Below are positions 4,921 through 14,950 of a DNA stretch of 64,000 bases, one piece after another. Source of the stretch: Nitrospirae bacterium GWB2_47_37 (GTDB lineage: Bacteria; Nitrospirota; Thermodesulfovibrionia; Thermodesulfovibrionales; Dissulfurispiraceae). Both the position numbers and the translations under genes were made by a program. Location: contig MHDU01000080.1 in the NCBI GenBank assembly GCA_001803635.1, positions 21,021 to 85,020 of the forward strand, in the 5' to 3' direction. Position 1 is the stretch's first letter, and each line of letters starts with the position of its first letter. The notes beneath the pieces were generated by a model. That model saw only the letters and a program-made list of their open reading frames with translations. It made no database searches and had not been told where the DNA came from.

Positions 4921-7532
4921 TTGTGCACCTCCAAAAATAAATTCGCGATGTCGTTAATAAGTCCGAGCGTTCCCCTGTATCCGATAGTAACCTTATGGTT
5001 ATTTCCCAGAACCTTATATACAGGGAACCCCATCTGATACAAAGGCGCTCCGAGCCTTTTCGCGGTATCTTCCGCGTGGGAGTTTGAGATGAGCAGGTCA
5101 AAATTGCCCTCTACAGAAAACAGATCTCCCGAATTCACATCGACTATTTCAATTTCCGCGCCCATCTCATCAAGCCAGCTCGCCGCCTGAAGCGACAAAT
5201 CGTTCTCCAGCGCGAGACATGCCTTTTTATTGCCGTAATAAAAATGAGCGTCCCTCATCCCGTCTGTTAATATCCGCCTCTGCCTTTCGTATTTTTCAGG
5301 AACCGGCCTGCCGCGCAGCATTGAAAGCGTTTCCATGAGCATATCGGTATCCCTTGATCCCGCAATGCTCTCAAATACCCTGTATTCCATGCCGAACCTA
5401 TCTTTCAGCTTCTTGGCGGAAGCCTCCATGCTCGAGCCTATCGCGAGGGTAAATTCCGATTTTGACATCTCGCTGATTTCATCAACGCTTGTGCCTCCGG
5501 TCGCGATGGGCGACATGCCCTGCCTGCTTCCGTCGAGCGCGGACAGGTCCGGAAGCATTATAGGCTTAAGTCCGAACGATTCGATTATATCTCTCAGTTC
5601 CGTGAAATCGGCAGGCGTAAGATGCGAGCCTGCAAGCACATTTATCTGTCCTGTTACCGTTTTTGTTCCTGGTTTTTTAACAAGGCCGAGCAGAGTTTCT
5701 ACCGCCTTCGCATATCCGCTCTCAAGCCCCCCTTCATAGTCAGGGGTAGGGATATGAAGAATAGCGCAATGCGTATACTCTCTCTGAAGCTGCTTTGCAA
5801 CACTGCTCGCATCATCTCCCTTGACCTCGGAAAGTCCGGATGTCATCACCCCGATGATCTCAGGACTGTTCTTTTCGATAAATCCTTCGACCGTTCTTGT
5901 TATAGTATCCTCGCTTCCCATGACAACATTCTCCGTAAAGAGCTTTGTGGAGGCGAGGGCGATCGGCTCCCTGAAATGCTTTGTCAGAAGCACCTTTCCC
6001 AAAAACGTGCATCCCTGCGCGCCGTGAATGATGGGCAGGGCATTATTAATCCCCTGAAAGGCAATCGCAGCGCCGATGGACTGAGAATGCTTCAAAGGGT
6101 TGATAAGACAGCTTTCAGCTTTCAGCTTACAGCCTTCAGATTTTTTCTTTTGCTGATTGCTATAAAACTTTATGCCGCTGTTTATCTGTCCGGCAAGATT
6201 TACCAGCCCGTCATATCCCGCGTACGCCGTATGCCTTTCCTGATTCACATCTACAAAAGGATAACCCTCTTTTACTGCGAGATACTGGTTCCTTCCTCCT
6301 GCAACGAGGATATCCGCGTTTCTTTCCTTCAAGAGCCGGAGCAGGTTTTTTGGCGTAGTGTCCTCTACAATAGGCGCATTCTGCCCCAATATATCTTTCA
6401 TCTTCTCCTCGTCTTCAAGGCTGCTCTTCTTTGTGCCTATGGCGACGATCTCTATCCCCAAATCCATAAGCGCGGAAATAAAAGACCAGCTCTTCACGCC
6501 GCCTGTATAAAGCACGGCTTTTTTGCCCTGCAGATGTGCATAAGGTATCAGCCTTTCAATTAATTTCTCTTCTTCTCTTGCGATGAGGTATTCTATGCGT
6601 TCGTTAAAGCCGTTCAACCCGTTTAAGCTGTTTAAACTGTTTGAATGGATTAAGCTGTCCGTTATAGCCCTGAGCGCCTTCGACATCTCTGTCCTTCCGA
6701 AGAAAGAAACTTCGATATACGGAATTCCGTATTTCCTTTCCATCTCCCTTGCAATGTTTATCAATGCCCTGCTGCACACGACAACATTCAGCTTTGCCCG
6801 GTGTGCGTATGTTATCTCCTCAAATGTCGAATCACCGCTTATCCGCGAAAGAACCCTTATTCCGGCCTTCTTAAGCACAGGCTCAACAAGCCATAGGTCG
6901 CCCGCTATGTTGTATTCGCCTATGAGATTGATATAGGGGACTGTCCCGGATTTACGGGCGAGATCATCAACGGTTTTGGGCGAAGCCGTAGAATCGGGAC
7001 TGTCCCCTTCAGGAGGCTCGCCCGTTCCTATCGCATAATCGAGCAATACCTCTCCGGCTATTCTGTTGCCGAGATTCTTAGGGCCGACGAAACCCGGCGC
7101 ATTCACGGGTATTACCCGAATGCCGAGAGATGTTTCGGCCTTTTTACAGACCGCCTCGAGGTCTTCGCCTATCAGACCGCTTACGCACGTGGCATGGACA
7201 AATATCGCCTTCGGCTTCACCGATTCGTAAGTCCGCAATATCGCGTTATACAGCTTATTTTCAGAGCCGTAGATGATATCCATCTCGCTTATGTCCGTTG
7301 TAAAACCCATCCGATGGAGGCTGCCCTTTGAGGACAGCGTTCCCCTTCCTTCCCATGAATTGCCGCAGCATGCTATAGGGCCGTGGACGATATGAGCCGC
7401 ATCGGCTATGGGCTGAAGGACTATCATAGCGCCGTCAAAGGCGCACGATTCCCCGCCCCGTGAACGGCAGACCTTGTCCTTCTTCTCCGTCCCGCAGCCG
7501 TGCTCAAAATATTTATCCAGCCCTGTAGTCAT
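4917..7532 (-). CDS. nifEN: Fused NifE-NifN FeMo-cofactor scaffold protein
   Basis: One 871-residue frame carries both scaffold subunits. NifE half (about 1-460): SCAFDGA (Cys30), HGPIACCG (Cys55/56) and HATC (Cys116) match the cluster cysteines known from NifE. NifN half (about 480-871): begins INPLKHSQSIGAAIAFQGI and has HGAQGC, the NifN cluster Cys. NifEN matures NifB-co into FeMo-co. The junction (about 460-480) is a lysine-rich linker encoded by a heptamer repeat (6109-6140), and a 9-bp repeat lies inside the NifE half (6602-6659). Both are in frame, so the gene looks intact. The start at 7532 has AGGAG. nifK ends 22 bp upstream; nifX overlaps the 3' end. Confidence 0.9.
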   Translation of the reverse strand: MTTGLDKYFEHGCGTEKKDKVCRSRGGESCAFDGAMIVLQPIADAAHIVHGPIACCGNSWEGRGTLSSKGSLHRMGFTTDISEMDIIYGSENKLYNAILRTYESVKPKAIFVHATCVSGLIGEDLEAVCKKAETSLGIRVIPVNAPGFVGPKNLGNRIAGEVLLDYAIGTGEPPEGDSPDSTASPKTVDDLARKSGTVPYINLIGEYNIAGDLWLVEPVLKKAGIRVLSRISGDSTFEEITYAHRAKLNVVVCSRALINIAREMERKYGIPYIEVSFFGRTEMSKALRAITDSLIHSNSLNSLNGLNGFNERIEYLIAREEEKLIERLIPYAHLQGKKAVLYTGGVKSWSFISALMDLGIEIVAIGTKKSSLEDEEKMKDILGQNAPIVEDTTPKNLLRLLKERNADILVAGGRNQYLAVKEGYPFVDVNQERHTAYAGYDGLVNLAGQINSGIKFYSNQQKKKSEGCKLKAESCLINPLKHSQSIGAAIAFQGINNALPIIHGAQGCTFLGKVLLTKHFREPIALASTKLFTENVVMGSEDTITRTVEGFIEKNSPEIIGVMTSGLSEVKGDDASSVAKQLQREYTHCAILHIPTPDYEGGLESGYAKAVETLLGLVKKPGTKTVTGQINVLAGSHLTPADFTELRDIIESFGLKPIMLPDLSALDGSRQGMSPIATGGTSVDEISEMSKSEFTLAIGSSMEASAKKLKDRFGMEYRVFESIAGSRDTDMLMETLSMLRGRPVPEKYERQRRILTDGMRDAHFYYGNKKACLALENDLSLQAASWLDEMGAEIEIVDVNSGDLFSVEGNFDLLISNSHAEDTAKRLGAPLYQMGFPVYKVLGNNHKVTIGYRGTLGLINDIANLFLEVHK
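6109..6140. repeat. Heptamer tandem repeat at the NifE-NifN junction
   Basis: About four and a half degenerate copies of a 7-bp unit (AGCTTTC, AGCTTAC, AGCCTTC). On the coding strand it supplies the linker peptide GCKLKAES between the two nitrogenase-like halves of nifEN. A similar run lies upstream of rpsT near 26706-26730. Confidence 0.6.
6602..6659. repeat. 9-bp minisatellite inside the NifE half
   Basis: Degenerate tandem copies of a 9-bp unit close to GTTTAAACT. Because 9 is a multiple of 3 the frame is kept, and the coding strand reads a low-complexity run NSLNSLNGLNGFN. The same unit occurs between nifH and nifD (10510-10552). Confidence 0.65.
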
Positions 7533-7554
7533 TTCGGATCGCTCCTTTTATTTC

Positions 7555-9069
7555 CTACCTGATTACGTCAAAACTCGCAGTATTAACCGTCTTTCTGTCC
7601 ATCTCATCGAGGACTGTATTCACAATCGAACTCACGAGGTTCAGCACTCCCTGATAGCCGATTACCGGATACCTGTGGAGATGGTGCCTGTCAAAAAGCG
7701 GGAAGCCTATTCTGATAAGCGGCGTACCGGTGTCTCTCCAGAGGAACTTCGCGTATGAATTCCCGATTAACAGATCGACCGGCTCCGTGAATAGTAGAGA
7801 CCTCAAGTGCCACATATCCTTTCCTGAATAAACCTTGGCCTCTGCGCCGAACGGACTCTCCGCTAGGAGACTCTGCATGTCTTCCTCGAACTTCTTGTCC
7901 CCCATGGAGCAGACGATATGAACGGGAATTCCGCCCATCTCCATCAGGAAACTGACGAGGCCGAGTAGTTGATCGGGATCTCCGACGAGGGCGAATCTTT
8001 TCCCGTGGACATAGGGGTGCGAGTCGACCATCGCATCGACGGCCCTGCCGCGTTCATCTTCTATCTCCTGCGGTATTTTCTTTCCCGTCAGCTTGCTCAC
8101 TTGTTCAAAAAAGAAGTCGGTGTTCTTTACTCCTATGGGCGTAAGAACAGCGGTCTTCTGATTCCATTCTTTCCCGATATATTCCATAGTCTTAAGCGTC
8201 GAGTATTTCTGAAGCGCAATGGTTGCATCGGCATTAATCGAATCCATCGCGTCTTTTAGCGGAGTGCCGCCGGGATAGAGCTTGTACTCGCCTGTATTCG
8301 GTGAATCGAAGATCGCGCTAGCATCCGACAGAAGCGTAAAATCCACGCCCATCATCGCCAGCAGCCTCTTTATCTCATGGTAATCGCCGGTGTATGTATC
8401 GAATCCCATGATGACATTGATCTTTCCATTAGGTTCTCCCTTCCTGCCTGTGGTGATGGAAGAGAGGATACCTTTCATCATATTGTCGTAGCCGTTAATG
8501 TATGAGCCGACAAAGCTCGGTGTATGAGCAAAGGGGACCGGCAGATCCTTTGGTATAAGATCTTTTTCCTTTGCGGTCCTTATGTAGGCGTTCAGGTCGT
8601 CTCCGATCACCTCGGCCATGCAGGTCGTGCATACCGCGAGCATCTTCGGATGATAAAGGGTATAGGCGTTTTCGAGCCCTTCGAGCATGTTGTTCAGCCC
8701 GCCGAAGACCGCTGCATCCTCTGTCATAGAGGTCGATATGGCCGCCAAAGGCTCCTTGAAATGCCTGTTCAGATGGCTTCTGAAGTAGGCCACGCAGCCC
8801 TGCGCGCCCTGAACAAAGGGCATAGTTCCTTCAAAACCCGACGAACAGAAGATAGCGCCGAGCGGCTGACAGGCCTTGGCCGGGTTGATCTTTATATTCT
8901 TCCGGGCAAAGTTCTTTTCCTGATACTCTTCAGTCTTCGTCCATTCGGCGATCTCCTTCACCTTTTCCTTCGGCCATGGGTCTTCGAACTCTCTCTTATT
9001 TTCGAACTGGTCCAGATATTCCTGCTCCTGGAAGAGTTCGTTATGATCTTTGATCCTTATCGTTTTCAT
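7555..9069 (-). CDS. nifK: Nitrogenase MoFe protein beta chain
   Basis: A 504-residue NifK. P-cluster cysteines are visible in [18 protein letters not shown] and [12 protein letters not shown], and [13 protein letters not shown] matches the conserved region near the P-cluster. With NifD it forms the alpha2beta2 dinitrogenase. I place the start at 9069 ([12 protein letters not shown]), where the ATG overlaps the nifD TGA (ATGA), a classic translational coupling; the open frame continues upstream only inside nifD. About 60 residues precede the first P-cluster Cys, as in the long-N-terminus form. nifEN follows 22 bp downstream. Confidence 0.97.
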   Translation of the reverse strand: MKTIRIKDHNELFQEQEYLDQFENKREFEDPWPKEKVKEIAEWTKTEEYQEKNFARKNIKINPAKACQPLGAIFCSSGFEGTMPFVQGAQGCVAYFRSHLNRHFKEPLAAISTSMTEDAAVFGGLNNMLEGLENAYTLYHPKMLAVCTTCMAEVIGDDLNAYIRTAKEKDLIPKDLPVPFAHTPSFVGSYINGYDNMMKGILSSITTGRKGEPNGKINVIMGFDTYTGDYHEIKRLLAMMGVDFTLLSDASAIFDSPNTGEYKLYPGGTPLKDAMDSINADATIALQKYSTLKTMEYIGKEWNQKTAVLTPIGVKNTDFFFEQVSKLTGKKIPQEIEDERGRAVDAMVDSHPYVHGKRFALVGDPDQLLGLVSFLMEMGGIPVHIVCSMGDKKFEEDMQSLLAESPFGAEAKVYSGKDMWHLRSLLFTEPVDLLIGNSYAKFLWRDTGTPLIRIGFPLFDRHHLHRYPVIGYQGVLNLVSSIVNTVLDEMDRKTVNTASFDVIR

Positions 9070-10493
9070 TTCTTCCTCCGTATCAAATTCCACGACGGGT
9101 TGTTGACCGTCATGTCCATATCCCTTGCGAATACAGGGAACCCGTCGAAGCCGTGGTAAGGCCCCGAGTAATCCCATGAATGCATCTGGCGGAACGGCAC
9201 GCCCATCTTGTGATAGGAATATTTTTCCTTTATGCCTGCGCCCACCATATCGGGTTTCATTCTCCTCGTGAATTCCTCCAATTCATAAAGGGTGGCGTCA
9301 TCCATGATTACAGCGCCCTCTTTCATCACAGGATAGGTCCTGTTGTAGTCATCGTTGTGACCGAATTCATATCCGGAAGCGATTATCTCCATTCCAAGGT
9401 CTTCATAAGCGCCGACGGTATGCCGGGGCCTCAGTCCTCCGACATAGAGCATCACCTTCTTGCCTTCGAGTTTCGGCTTGTACCGCTCAACCACCGCATC
9501 CATCATCGGCTTGTATTTTTCGATCACCTTCTCGGCCTTCTCCTTGATGTTATCATCAAAATGTGAGGCGATCTTTCTTATGCTCTGATATATCTTGGTG
9601 GGGCCGAAGAAGTTGAACTCCTCCCATGGTATGCCGTACTCCTCTTCCATATGCCTGCATATATAGTTCATGGATCGATAGCAATGGATCAGGTTCAGCT
9701 TTGCCTTCGTGGCTATGCCGAGTTCATTGACGGATGCATCACCTGTCCACTGCGCGATTACCCTGAGGCCCATTTCTTCCAGCATCTTTCTCGAAGCCCA
9801 GGCGTCGCCTCCTATGTTGTAATCGCCGATGAGCGCCACGTCGTAGGGAGTCGATTTTTCGAGCTTCCCCTTGCCTAAAACATAGTCCCTGATAGTGTCA
9901 TTCGCTATGTGATGGCCGAGGGACTGGCTCACTCCCCTGAAGCCCTCGCAGCGGACAGGAACTATCGGGATACCGAATTCCTTCTCCACCCTCTTAGATA
10001 CCGCCTCGATATCATCCCCGATAAGGCCTACCGGGCATTCGGAAAGGATTCCGATACCCTTTGCCAGAGGAAAGAGCTCTTTCAGTTCATGGAGCGCCGC
10101 ATCGAGTCCCTTATCACCTCCATAGACAATGTCCTTCTCCTGAAAATCCGTGGTTATATGCATCGTGCCGAAGGTGTCTACACCCGTTATTCCGTTGTAA
10201 TAATTTCTCCTCGCCCACCAACTGTACTGTCCGCATCCGACCGGGCCGTGGCTGACGGTTATCTGGTCCTTCACCGGACCCCAGACAACACCCTTGGCGC
10301 CTGCGTATGCGCAGCCCCGGACAGTCATAACGCCGGGCCGGGATTTTGTATTCGCCTTTACCTTACAGGTGCTGCACTGTCCGGTAGGATCATTGGCGGC
10401 CAGGTGCTTTGCTCTCTCCTTTTTAGTCTTTTCAGGATAGGCCTCCAGAATTTCCTCTATCATCTTCTGTGTGTCTTTAATTGCCGTGCTCAT
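9066..10493 (-). CDS. nifD: Nitrogenase MoFe protein alpha chain
   Basis: A 475-residue NifD with P-cluster cysteines in [20 protein letters not shown] and [11 protein letters not shown]. The FeMo-cofactor ligands are present: Cys in [11 protein letters not shown] and His in [13 protein letters not shown]. Gln and His near the active site ([13 protein letters not shown]) match the Mo enzyme. The length and the absence of a companion delta-subunit (vnfG/anfG) gene support Mo- rather than V- or Fe-only nitrogenase. AAGGAGG precedes the ATG. The gap to nifH holds a 9-bp minisatellite; nifK overlaps the 3' end by 4 nt. Confidence 0.98.
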   Translation of the reverse strand: MSTAIKDTQKMIEEILEAYPEKTKKERAKHLAANDPTGQCSTCKVKANTKSRPGVMTVRGCAYAGAKGVVWGPVKDQITVSHGPVGCGQYSWWARRNYYNGITGVDTFGTMHITTDFQEKDIVYGGDKGLDAALHELKELFPLAKGIGILSECPVGLIGDDIEAVSKRVEKEFGIPIVPVRCEGFRGVSQSLGHHIANDTIRDYVLGKGKLEKSTPYDVALIGDYNIGGDAWASRKMLEEMGLRVIAQWTGDASVNELGIATKAKLNLIHCYRSMNYICRHMEEEYGIPWEEFNFFGPTKIYQSIRKIASHFDDNIKEKAEKVIEKYKPMMDAVVERYKPKLEGKKVMLYVGGLRPRHTVGAYEDLGMEIIASGYEFGHNDDYNRTYPVMKEGAVIMDDATLYELEEFTRRMKPDMVGAGIKEKYSYHKMGVPFRQMHSWDYSGPYHGFDGFPVFARDMDMTVNNPSWNLIRRKK

Positions 10494-10509
10494 CGTTCCT
10501 CCTTTAATA

Positions 10510-10552
10510 ACAGTTCGAACCGTTTAAACTGCTTGAACTGTTTAAACTGTTT
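10510..10552. repeat. 9-bp minisatellite between nifH and nifD
   Basis: Four to five degenerate copies of a 9-bp unit (GTTTAAACT, GCTTGAACT), starting one base after the nifH stop codon. Copies contain the self-complementary GTTTAAAC, so the nifH-nifD transcript could form small hairpins here. The same unit is in frame inside nifE at 6602-6659. Confidence 0.65.
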
Positions 10553-11407
<855 letters not shown>

Positions 11408-11430
11408 TCAAAAATTTTAATTCTTAATAA

Positions 11431-11446
11431 AGCAATCGCCGTGCCG
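11431..11446 (-). promoter_or_regulatory. Sigma-54 promoter of the nifH operon
   Basis: The minus strand reads CGGCACGGCGATTGCT. It keeps the GG and GC dinucleotides of the -24/-12 elements with correct spacing and differs from TGGCACG-N4-TTGCT only at the first base. It lies 36 bp before the nifH ATG. Confidence 0.88.
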
Positions 11447-11510
11447 GCTCGGATAATCGTTGATTTTCAACGGAACGGCGCACGAACATTTTTTCGCCAT
11501 AAGACATTTG

Positions 11511-11526
11511 TGTATCATCTACTACA
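11511..11526. promoter_or_regulatory. NifA upstream activator site for nifH
   Basis: TGTATCATCTACTACA fits TGT-N10-ACA. It lies 65 bp above the -24 element, the same distance as at nifB, so both units should answer to one NifA. A hairpin-forming CGTTGA/TCAACG repeat lies between site and promoter at about 11458-11473. Confidence 0.75.
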
Positions 11527-11557
11527 AAATTGTTTATCATATTCAATCTCGAAGGGT

Positions 11558-11585
11558 TTGATAAACCGCCTGTTAGTGCTATACT
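11558..11585 (+). promoter_or_regulatory. Sigma-70 promoter for the exported repeat protein
   Basis: TTGATA (11558-11563), a 16-bp spacer, then TATACT (11580-11585). It diverges from the nifH promoter and lies 32 bp before the ATG. Confidence 0.6.
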
Positions 11586-11617
11586 TAAAACAAAATCTAA
11601 AAACATGGAGGAAAAAA

Positions 11618-12031
11618 ATGAAAAGACTTTTGGTATGTTTATCCGTAGCCTTTGGACTGCTCATGATCCAAACGCCTCAAGGCATTGCGGCGGAACGGCC
11701 CGCTCCGAAAGAGAAGGCCGGAAAGCGCATGGAGAAGAAGGGTGAGATGAGGGAGCATCGCGGCGACATGATGGAGAAGAAGGGTGAGCAGAGGGGAAAA
11801 AGAGGAGAGATGCTTGAACAGAAGGGTGAAATGCTTCAAGAAAGATCGGAAAAAATGAGAGAGGCCGGACACGAAAAGGCCGCTGAAAAGATGGAAAGGA
11901 CCGGCGAGAAAATGGAGCGCAGAGGGGAAATGATGCAGAAGCAGGGCGACATGATGGAGAATAAAGGCGAGCGTATGCAAAAGCAGGGAGATCGCATGCA
12001 GAAAAAAGGCGATAGAATGCAGAGGAAATAA
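11618..12031 (+). CDS. Exported Met/Lys/Gly-rich heptad-repeat protein
   Basis: A 137-residue protein with a cleavable signal peptide (about residues 1-25, ending near GIAAERP). The rest is built of 7-residue units of the type M-x-x-K-G-E/D-x (MEKKGEM, MMEKKGEQ, RMQKKGDR), often paired as 14-residue repeats. It is highly charged, Met-rich, and contains a few Arg and His but no Cys. It is probably helical or disordered in the periplasm. No known family is recognised. A GGAGG is well placed, and the gene has its own promoter and terminator, so it is monocistronic. Metal binding through Met, or cell-envelope packing, are only guesses. Confidence 0.75.
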   Translation: MKRLLVCLSVAFGLLMIQTPQGIAAERPAPKEKAGKRMEKKGEMREHRGDMMEKKGEQRGKRGEMLEQKGEMLQERSEKMREAGHEKAAEKMERTGEKMERRGEMMQKQGDMMENKGERMQKQGDRMQKKGDRMQRK

Positions 12032-12044
12032 AAACCTGATTTCT

Positions 12045-12082
12045 AAAAAGCCCCGATTTTTATCGGGGCTTTTTGTTTTTTA
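12045..12082 (+). terminator. Rho-independent terminator after the repeat protein
   Basis: A perfect stem AAAGCCCCGAT/ATCGGGGCTTT with a short T loop, followed by TTTGTTTTTT. Confidence 0.92.
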
Positions 12083-12086
12083 GTTC

Positions 12087-12095
12087 TGTTATAAT
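12087..12095 (+). promoter_or_regulatory. Extended -10 promoter, predicted leaderless start of the EndoQ-like gene
   Basis: TGTTATAAT ends 6 nt before the ATG at 12102, and no Shine-Dalgarno is present. Transcription would start at or next to the initiation codon. Confidence 0.6.
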
Positions 12096-12101
12096 CCTCT
12101 C

Positions 12102-13373
12102 ATGCGTTTTATTGCGGACCTCCACATCCACTCGAAATATTCACGGGCGACCAGCAAGGAAATGTCTCCTGAAAGCATATGGAAATGGGCGCAGATCAAA
12201 GGCATTTCCGTAATAGGAACGGGAGACTTCACCCATCCCCAATGGTTCAAGGAGCTTAATGAAAAACTCCAATCAGCCGGCAACGGGCTCTTCAGACTCA
12301 AAAAAGACCTTCAGGCGGATGATATTCCCGAATCGTGCAAAGCCGATGTCTCTTTCATTCTCACCGCCGAGATAAGCTGTATCTACAGTAAAAACGGAAA
12401 GACAAGAAAGATACACTCGATATTGTTCGTGCCTGATTTCACAAGCGCGGCAAAGATAAACATTGCGCTCGCAAAGATAGGGAATCTCAATTCGGACGGA
12501 AGACCTATATTAGGCCTCGACGCAAAAGAGCTTTTGAAAATTGTTCTTAACGAAGCGCCCGACGGCATGCTCGTTCCAGCCCATGCGTGGACTCCTCATT
12601 TTTCGATATTCGGCGCCGAATCGGGATTTGATTCTTTTGAAGAGTGTTTTGAAGATTTGACTCCTCATATCTATGCGATAGAGACGGGACTTTCGTCAGA
12701 TCCGCTAATGAACTGGAGACTTTCGGCTCTCGATAAAATAACTCTCATCTCCAACTCGGACGCGCACTCTCCGGCCAAGATAGGACGCGAGGCGAATATA
12801 TTCGATACGGATATTTCGTATAAAGCAATGATGGAAGCGATAAAGACAAGAGAGGGATTTACAGGAACCATAGAATTTTTTCCCGAAGAGGGAAAATATC
12901 ATTATGACGGCCACAGGACATGCGGCATAAGCCTGACGCCCCAAGAGACCTTAAAGCATAACTATCTCTGCCCGGTTTGCGGCAAGAGGGTTACAGTCGG
13001 CGTAATGCACAGGGTAGATAAACTCGCAGACAGAAAAGAAGGCTTTAAGCCCAAGGGTTCTCCGTCTTTCCATTCCATCATCCCTCTGCCTGAAATTATC
13101 TCGGAGGTTTTGAAAGTCGGCGCAAGCAGCAAGGCGGTGGATAAAGAATACCAAAATCTCCTTAATAAATTAGGGAACGAATTCAAGATACTCATGGACG
13201 TACCGCTTAAAGATATAGGCCACGCGAGTTCGGCGCTTATGAAAGAGGCGATATTCCGCATGCGCGAAGGCAAAGTGCATATCGCGCCCGGATATGACGG
13301 AGAATACGGAAAGATTAAGATATTCGAGGCGGTCGAGAGAAAAGAGATCAAAGGGCAGTCAATGCTGTTTTAA
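12102..13373 (+). CDS. EndoQ-like PHP-domain DNA repair endonuclease
   Basis: A 423-residue protein of the TIGR00375 type. PHP metal ligands: DLHIHSKYSRATS at the start, GTGDFTHP near residue 40, PAHAWTP near 160, and SDAHSP near 222. A zinc ribbon (CPVCGKRVTVGVMHRV, plus an upstream Cys in RTCGIS) follows. EndoQ, known from Thermococcales and some bacteria, cleaves DNA 5' to deaminated bases or abasic sites. Two helicase genes follow with gaps of 9 and 2 bp, so the three form one operon. Older annotation calls this family 'DNA helicase UvrD' because of that neighbour; no helicase motifs are present here. Confidence 0.8.
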   Translation: MRFIADLHIHSKYSRATSKEMSPESIWKWAQIKGISVIGTGDFTHPQWFKELNEKLQSAGNGLFRLKKDLQADDIPESCKADVSFILTAEISCIYSKNGKTRKIHSILFVPDFTSAAKINIALAKIGNLNSDGRPILGLDAKELLKIVLNEAPDGMLVPAHAWTPHFSIFGAESGFDSFEECFEDLTPHIYAIETGLSSDPLMNWRLSALDKITLISNSDAHSPAKIGREANIFDTDISYKAMMEAIKTREGFTGTIEFFPEEGKYHYDGHRTCGISLTPQETLKHNYLCPVCGKRVTVGVMHRVDKLADRKEGFKPKGSPSFHSIIPLPEIISEVLKVGASSKAVDKEYQNLLNKLGNEFKILMDVPLKDIGHASSALMKEAIFRMREGKVHIAPGYDGEYGKIKIFEAVERKEIKGQSMLF

Positions 13374-13382
13374 GTATGTAAT

Positions 13383-14948
13383 ATGAAAAACCTAACCGCT
13401 TCCTCCATTGACCTTAATCCGCAATTCCTCCATGCCCTCCAAATAATGGAGGAGACCGATAAAAATGTCTTCATCACCGGCAGGGCAGGCACGGGCAAGT
13501 CAACGCTCCTTCAGCATTTCAGGAATACTACAAAGAAAAATATCGCGGTGCTTGCGCCCACAGGAGTTGCAGCGGTAAATGTGAAGGGCCAGACCGTCCA
13601 TTCATTTTTCGGCTTTAAGCCGGATATCACTCTCGATATGGTGAGTGGGATACGCCCGAGAGACAAGACGATTTACAAAAAGCTCGACGCCATTGTGATT
13701 GACGAGGTCTCTATGGTGCGCGCCGACCTCATGGACTGCATCGCCGGATTCCTACGCATTCATGGAAAGAACAAGTCCCTGCCTTTCGGAGGCATCCAGA
13801 TGATATTCATCGGAGACCTTTACCAGTTGCCTCCTGTTGTTACATCACGGGATAAGACGCTGTTCGAAGGCCTTTACAAGAGCCCTTACTTCTTTGACGC
13901 GATGGTTTTCGACATCGGTTTTGACATGCAGTTCATCGAGCTTGAAAAGGTCTATCGCCAGAGGGATGACAAATTTCTGAACATCCTCAATGCCATCAGA
14001 AACAATACTGCAACAGACGATGACATAGCCGCGATCAATGCGCGGCATATGCCGGACTTCCATGATGACAAGGGCTTTTATATTTATCTCACCACAACAA
14101 ACGATCTTGCCGACTCCATAAATATAAGACGGCTCGCAGATCTCAAAGGTAAAGAGTACCGCTATCACGGCTTGGTCGAGGGGGACTTTAATGCGAAAGA
14201 TCTCCCCACAGGCCTTGACATAACGATTAAAAGCGGAGCGCAGGTTATGCTCCTGAATAACGACTCTATGGGGCGGTGGATAAACGGAAGCATCGGCAGG
14301 ATTACGGGCATCAAAAAGAGCAAGGACGCGCCTGATATTATCCGCATAAAGCTTCAGGATGGAGAGACAGTAGATGTCGAGCCTTATACATGGGGGATGT
14401 ATGAATTCCATTACGACAAGAATGCCGGCACGGTCATATCGGATGTTATCGGCACATTCACGCAGTATCCCCTCAAGCTCGCGTGGGCGGTCACCATTCA
14501 CAAAGGGCAGGGCATGACCTTTGAAAGGATAATAATAGACATCGGCAGGGGAACATTCTCTCACGGCCAGATCTATGTAGCCCTCAGCCGATGCACCACA
14601 CTTGAGGGCATTGTCCTTAAAAAGCTGATTGCAAAAAAACATATCTTTATGGACTGGCGCGTCGTGGATTTTGTTACGAAATACCAGTATAAACAGGCGC
14701 AGAAGAATCTGCCGCCCGATGAAAAACTTTCCATAATAGAAAAGGCCATAAAGGATAAAAGGCCGCTCGAAATTGTGTATCTCAAGACAAAGGACGAAAA
14801 ATCACGAAGGACAATCCTGCCCTCGTTCGTCGGAGAGCTTGAATATCAGGGAAGAAAGTTCACCGGCGTTCAGGCGTTCTGCACCGCGCGGAAGGACAAC
14901 AGGGTTTTCCATATCGAGAGAATACTTGAGATAAAGGCGGTTGAGTAG
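13383..14948 (+). CDS. PIF1/RecD2-like superfamily 1B DNA helicase
   Basis: A 521-residue SF1B helicase. Walker A GRAGTGKST lies about residues 37-45, Walker B is VIDEVSMVRADLMD, and motif III is FIGDLYQLPPV. The C-terminal VTIHKGQGMTFERIIID and YVALSRCTTLEGI are motifs V and VI as in PIF1/RecD. The last 80 residues add a WYL-like segment (RPLEIVYLKTKDEKSRRTILP). It should unwind DNA 5' to 3'. It sits between the EndoQ-like and UvrD-like genes in a tight operon, arguing for a common repair job, for example processing nicks made by EndoQ. Confidence 0.85.
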   Translation: MKNLTASSIDLNPQFLHALQIMEETDKNVFITGRAGTGKSTLLQHFRNTTKKNIAVLAPTGVAAVNVKGQTVHSFFGFKPDITLDMVSGIRPRDKTIYKKLDAIVIDEVSMVRADLMDCIAGFLRIHGKNKSLPFGGIQMIFIGDLYQLPPVVTSRDKTLFEGLYKSPYFFDAMVFDIGFDMQFIELEKVYRQRDDKFLNILNAIRNNTATDDDIAAINARHMPDFHDDKGFYIYLTTTNDLADSINIRRLADLKGKEYRYHGLVEGDFNAKDLPTGLDITIKSGAQVMLLNNDSMGRWINGSIGRITGIKKSKDAPDIIRIKLQDGETVDVEPYTWGMYEFHYDKNAGTVISDVIGTFTQYPLKLAWAVTIHKGQGMTFERIIIDIGRGTFSHGQIYVALSRCTTLEGIVLKKLIAKKHIFMDWRVVDFVTKYQYKQAQKNLPPDEKLSIIEKAIKDKRPLEIVYLKTKDEKSRRTILPSFVGELEYQGRKFTGVQAFCTARKDNRVFHIERILEIKAVE

Positions 14949-14950
14949 CG

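Noticed and set aside
5622..6563. A 313-codon open frame antisense to nifEN
   Set aside because: It is opposite a clearly coding frame, shows no motifs or Shine-Dalgarno, and is a by-product of the codon bias of nifEN.
4917..7532. nifE-nifN fusion as an assembly frameshift
   Set aside because: The frame is open through the joint with no ATG plus Shine-Dalgarno for a separate nifN, and the joint is explained by an in-frame repeat; sequencing error cannot be fully excluded.
10510..10530. A tRNA T-loop (GTTCGAAC)
   Set aside because: It is part of the 9-bp tandem repeat; no acceptor or anticodon stem can be drawn.
13845..14642. A 265-codon open frame antisense to the PIF1-like helicase gene
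   Set aside because: Shadow frame of a gene with intact helicase motifs; the translation looks like no protein family.
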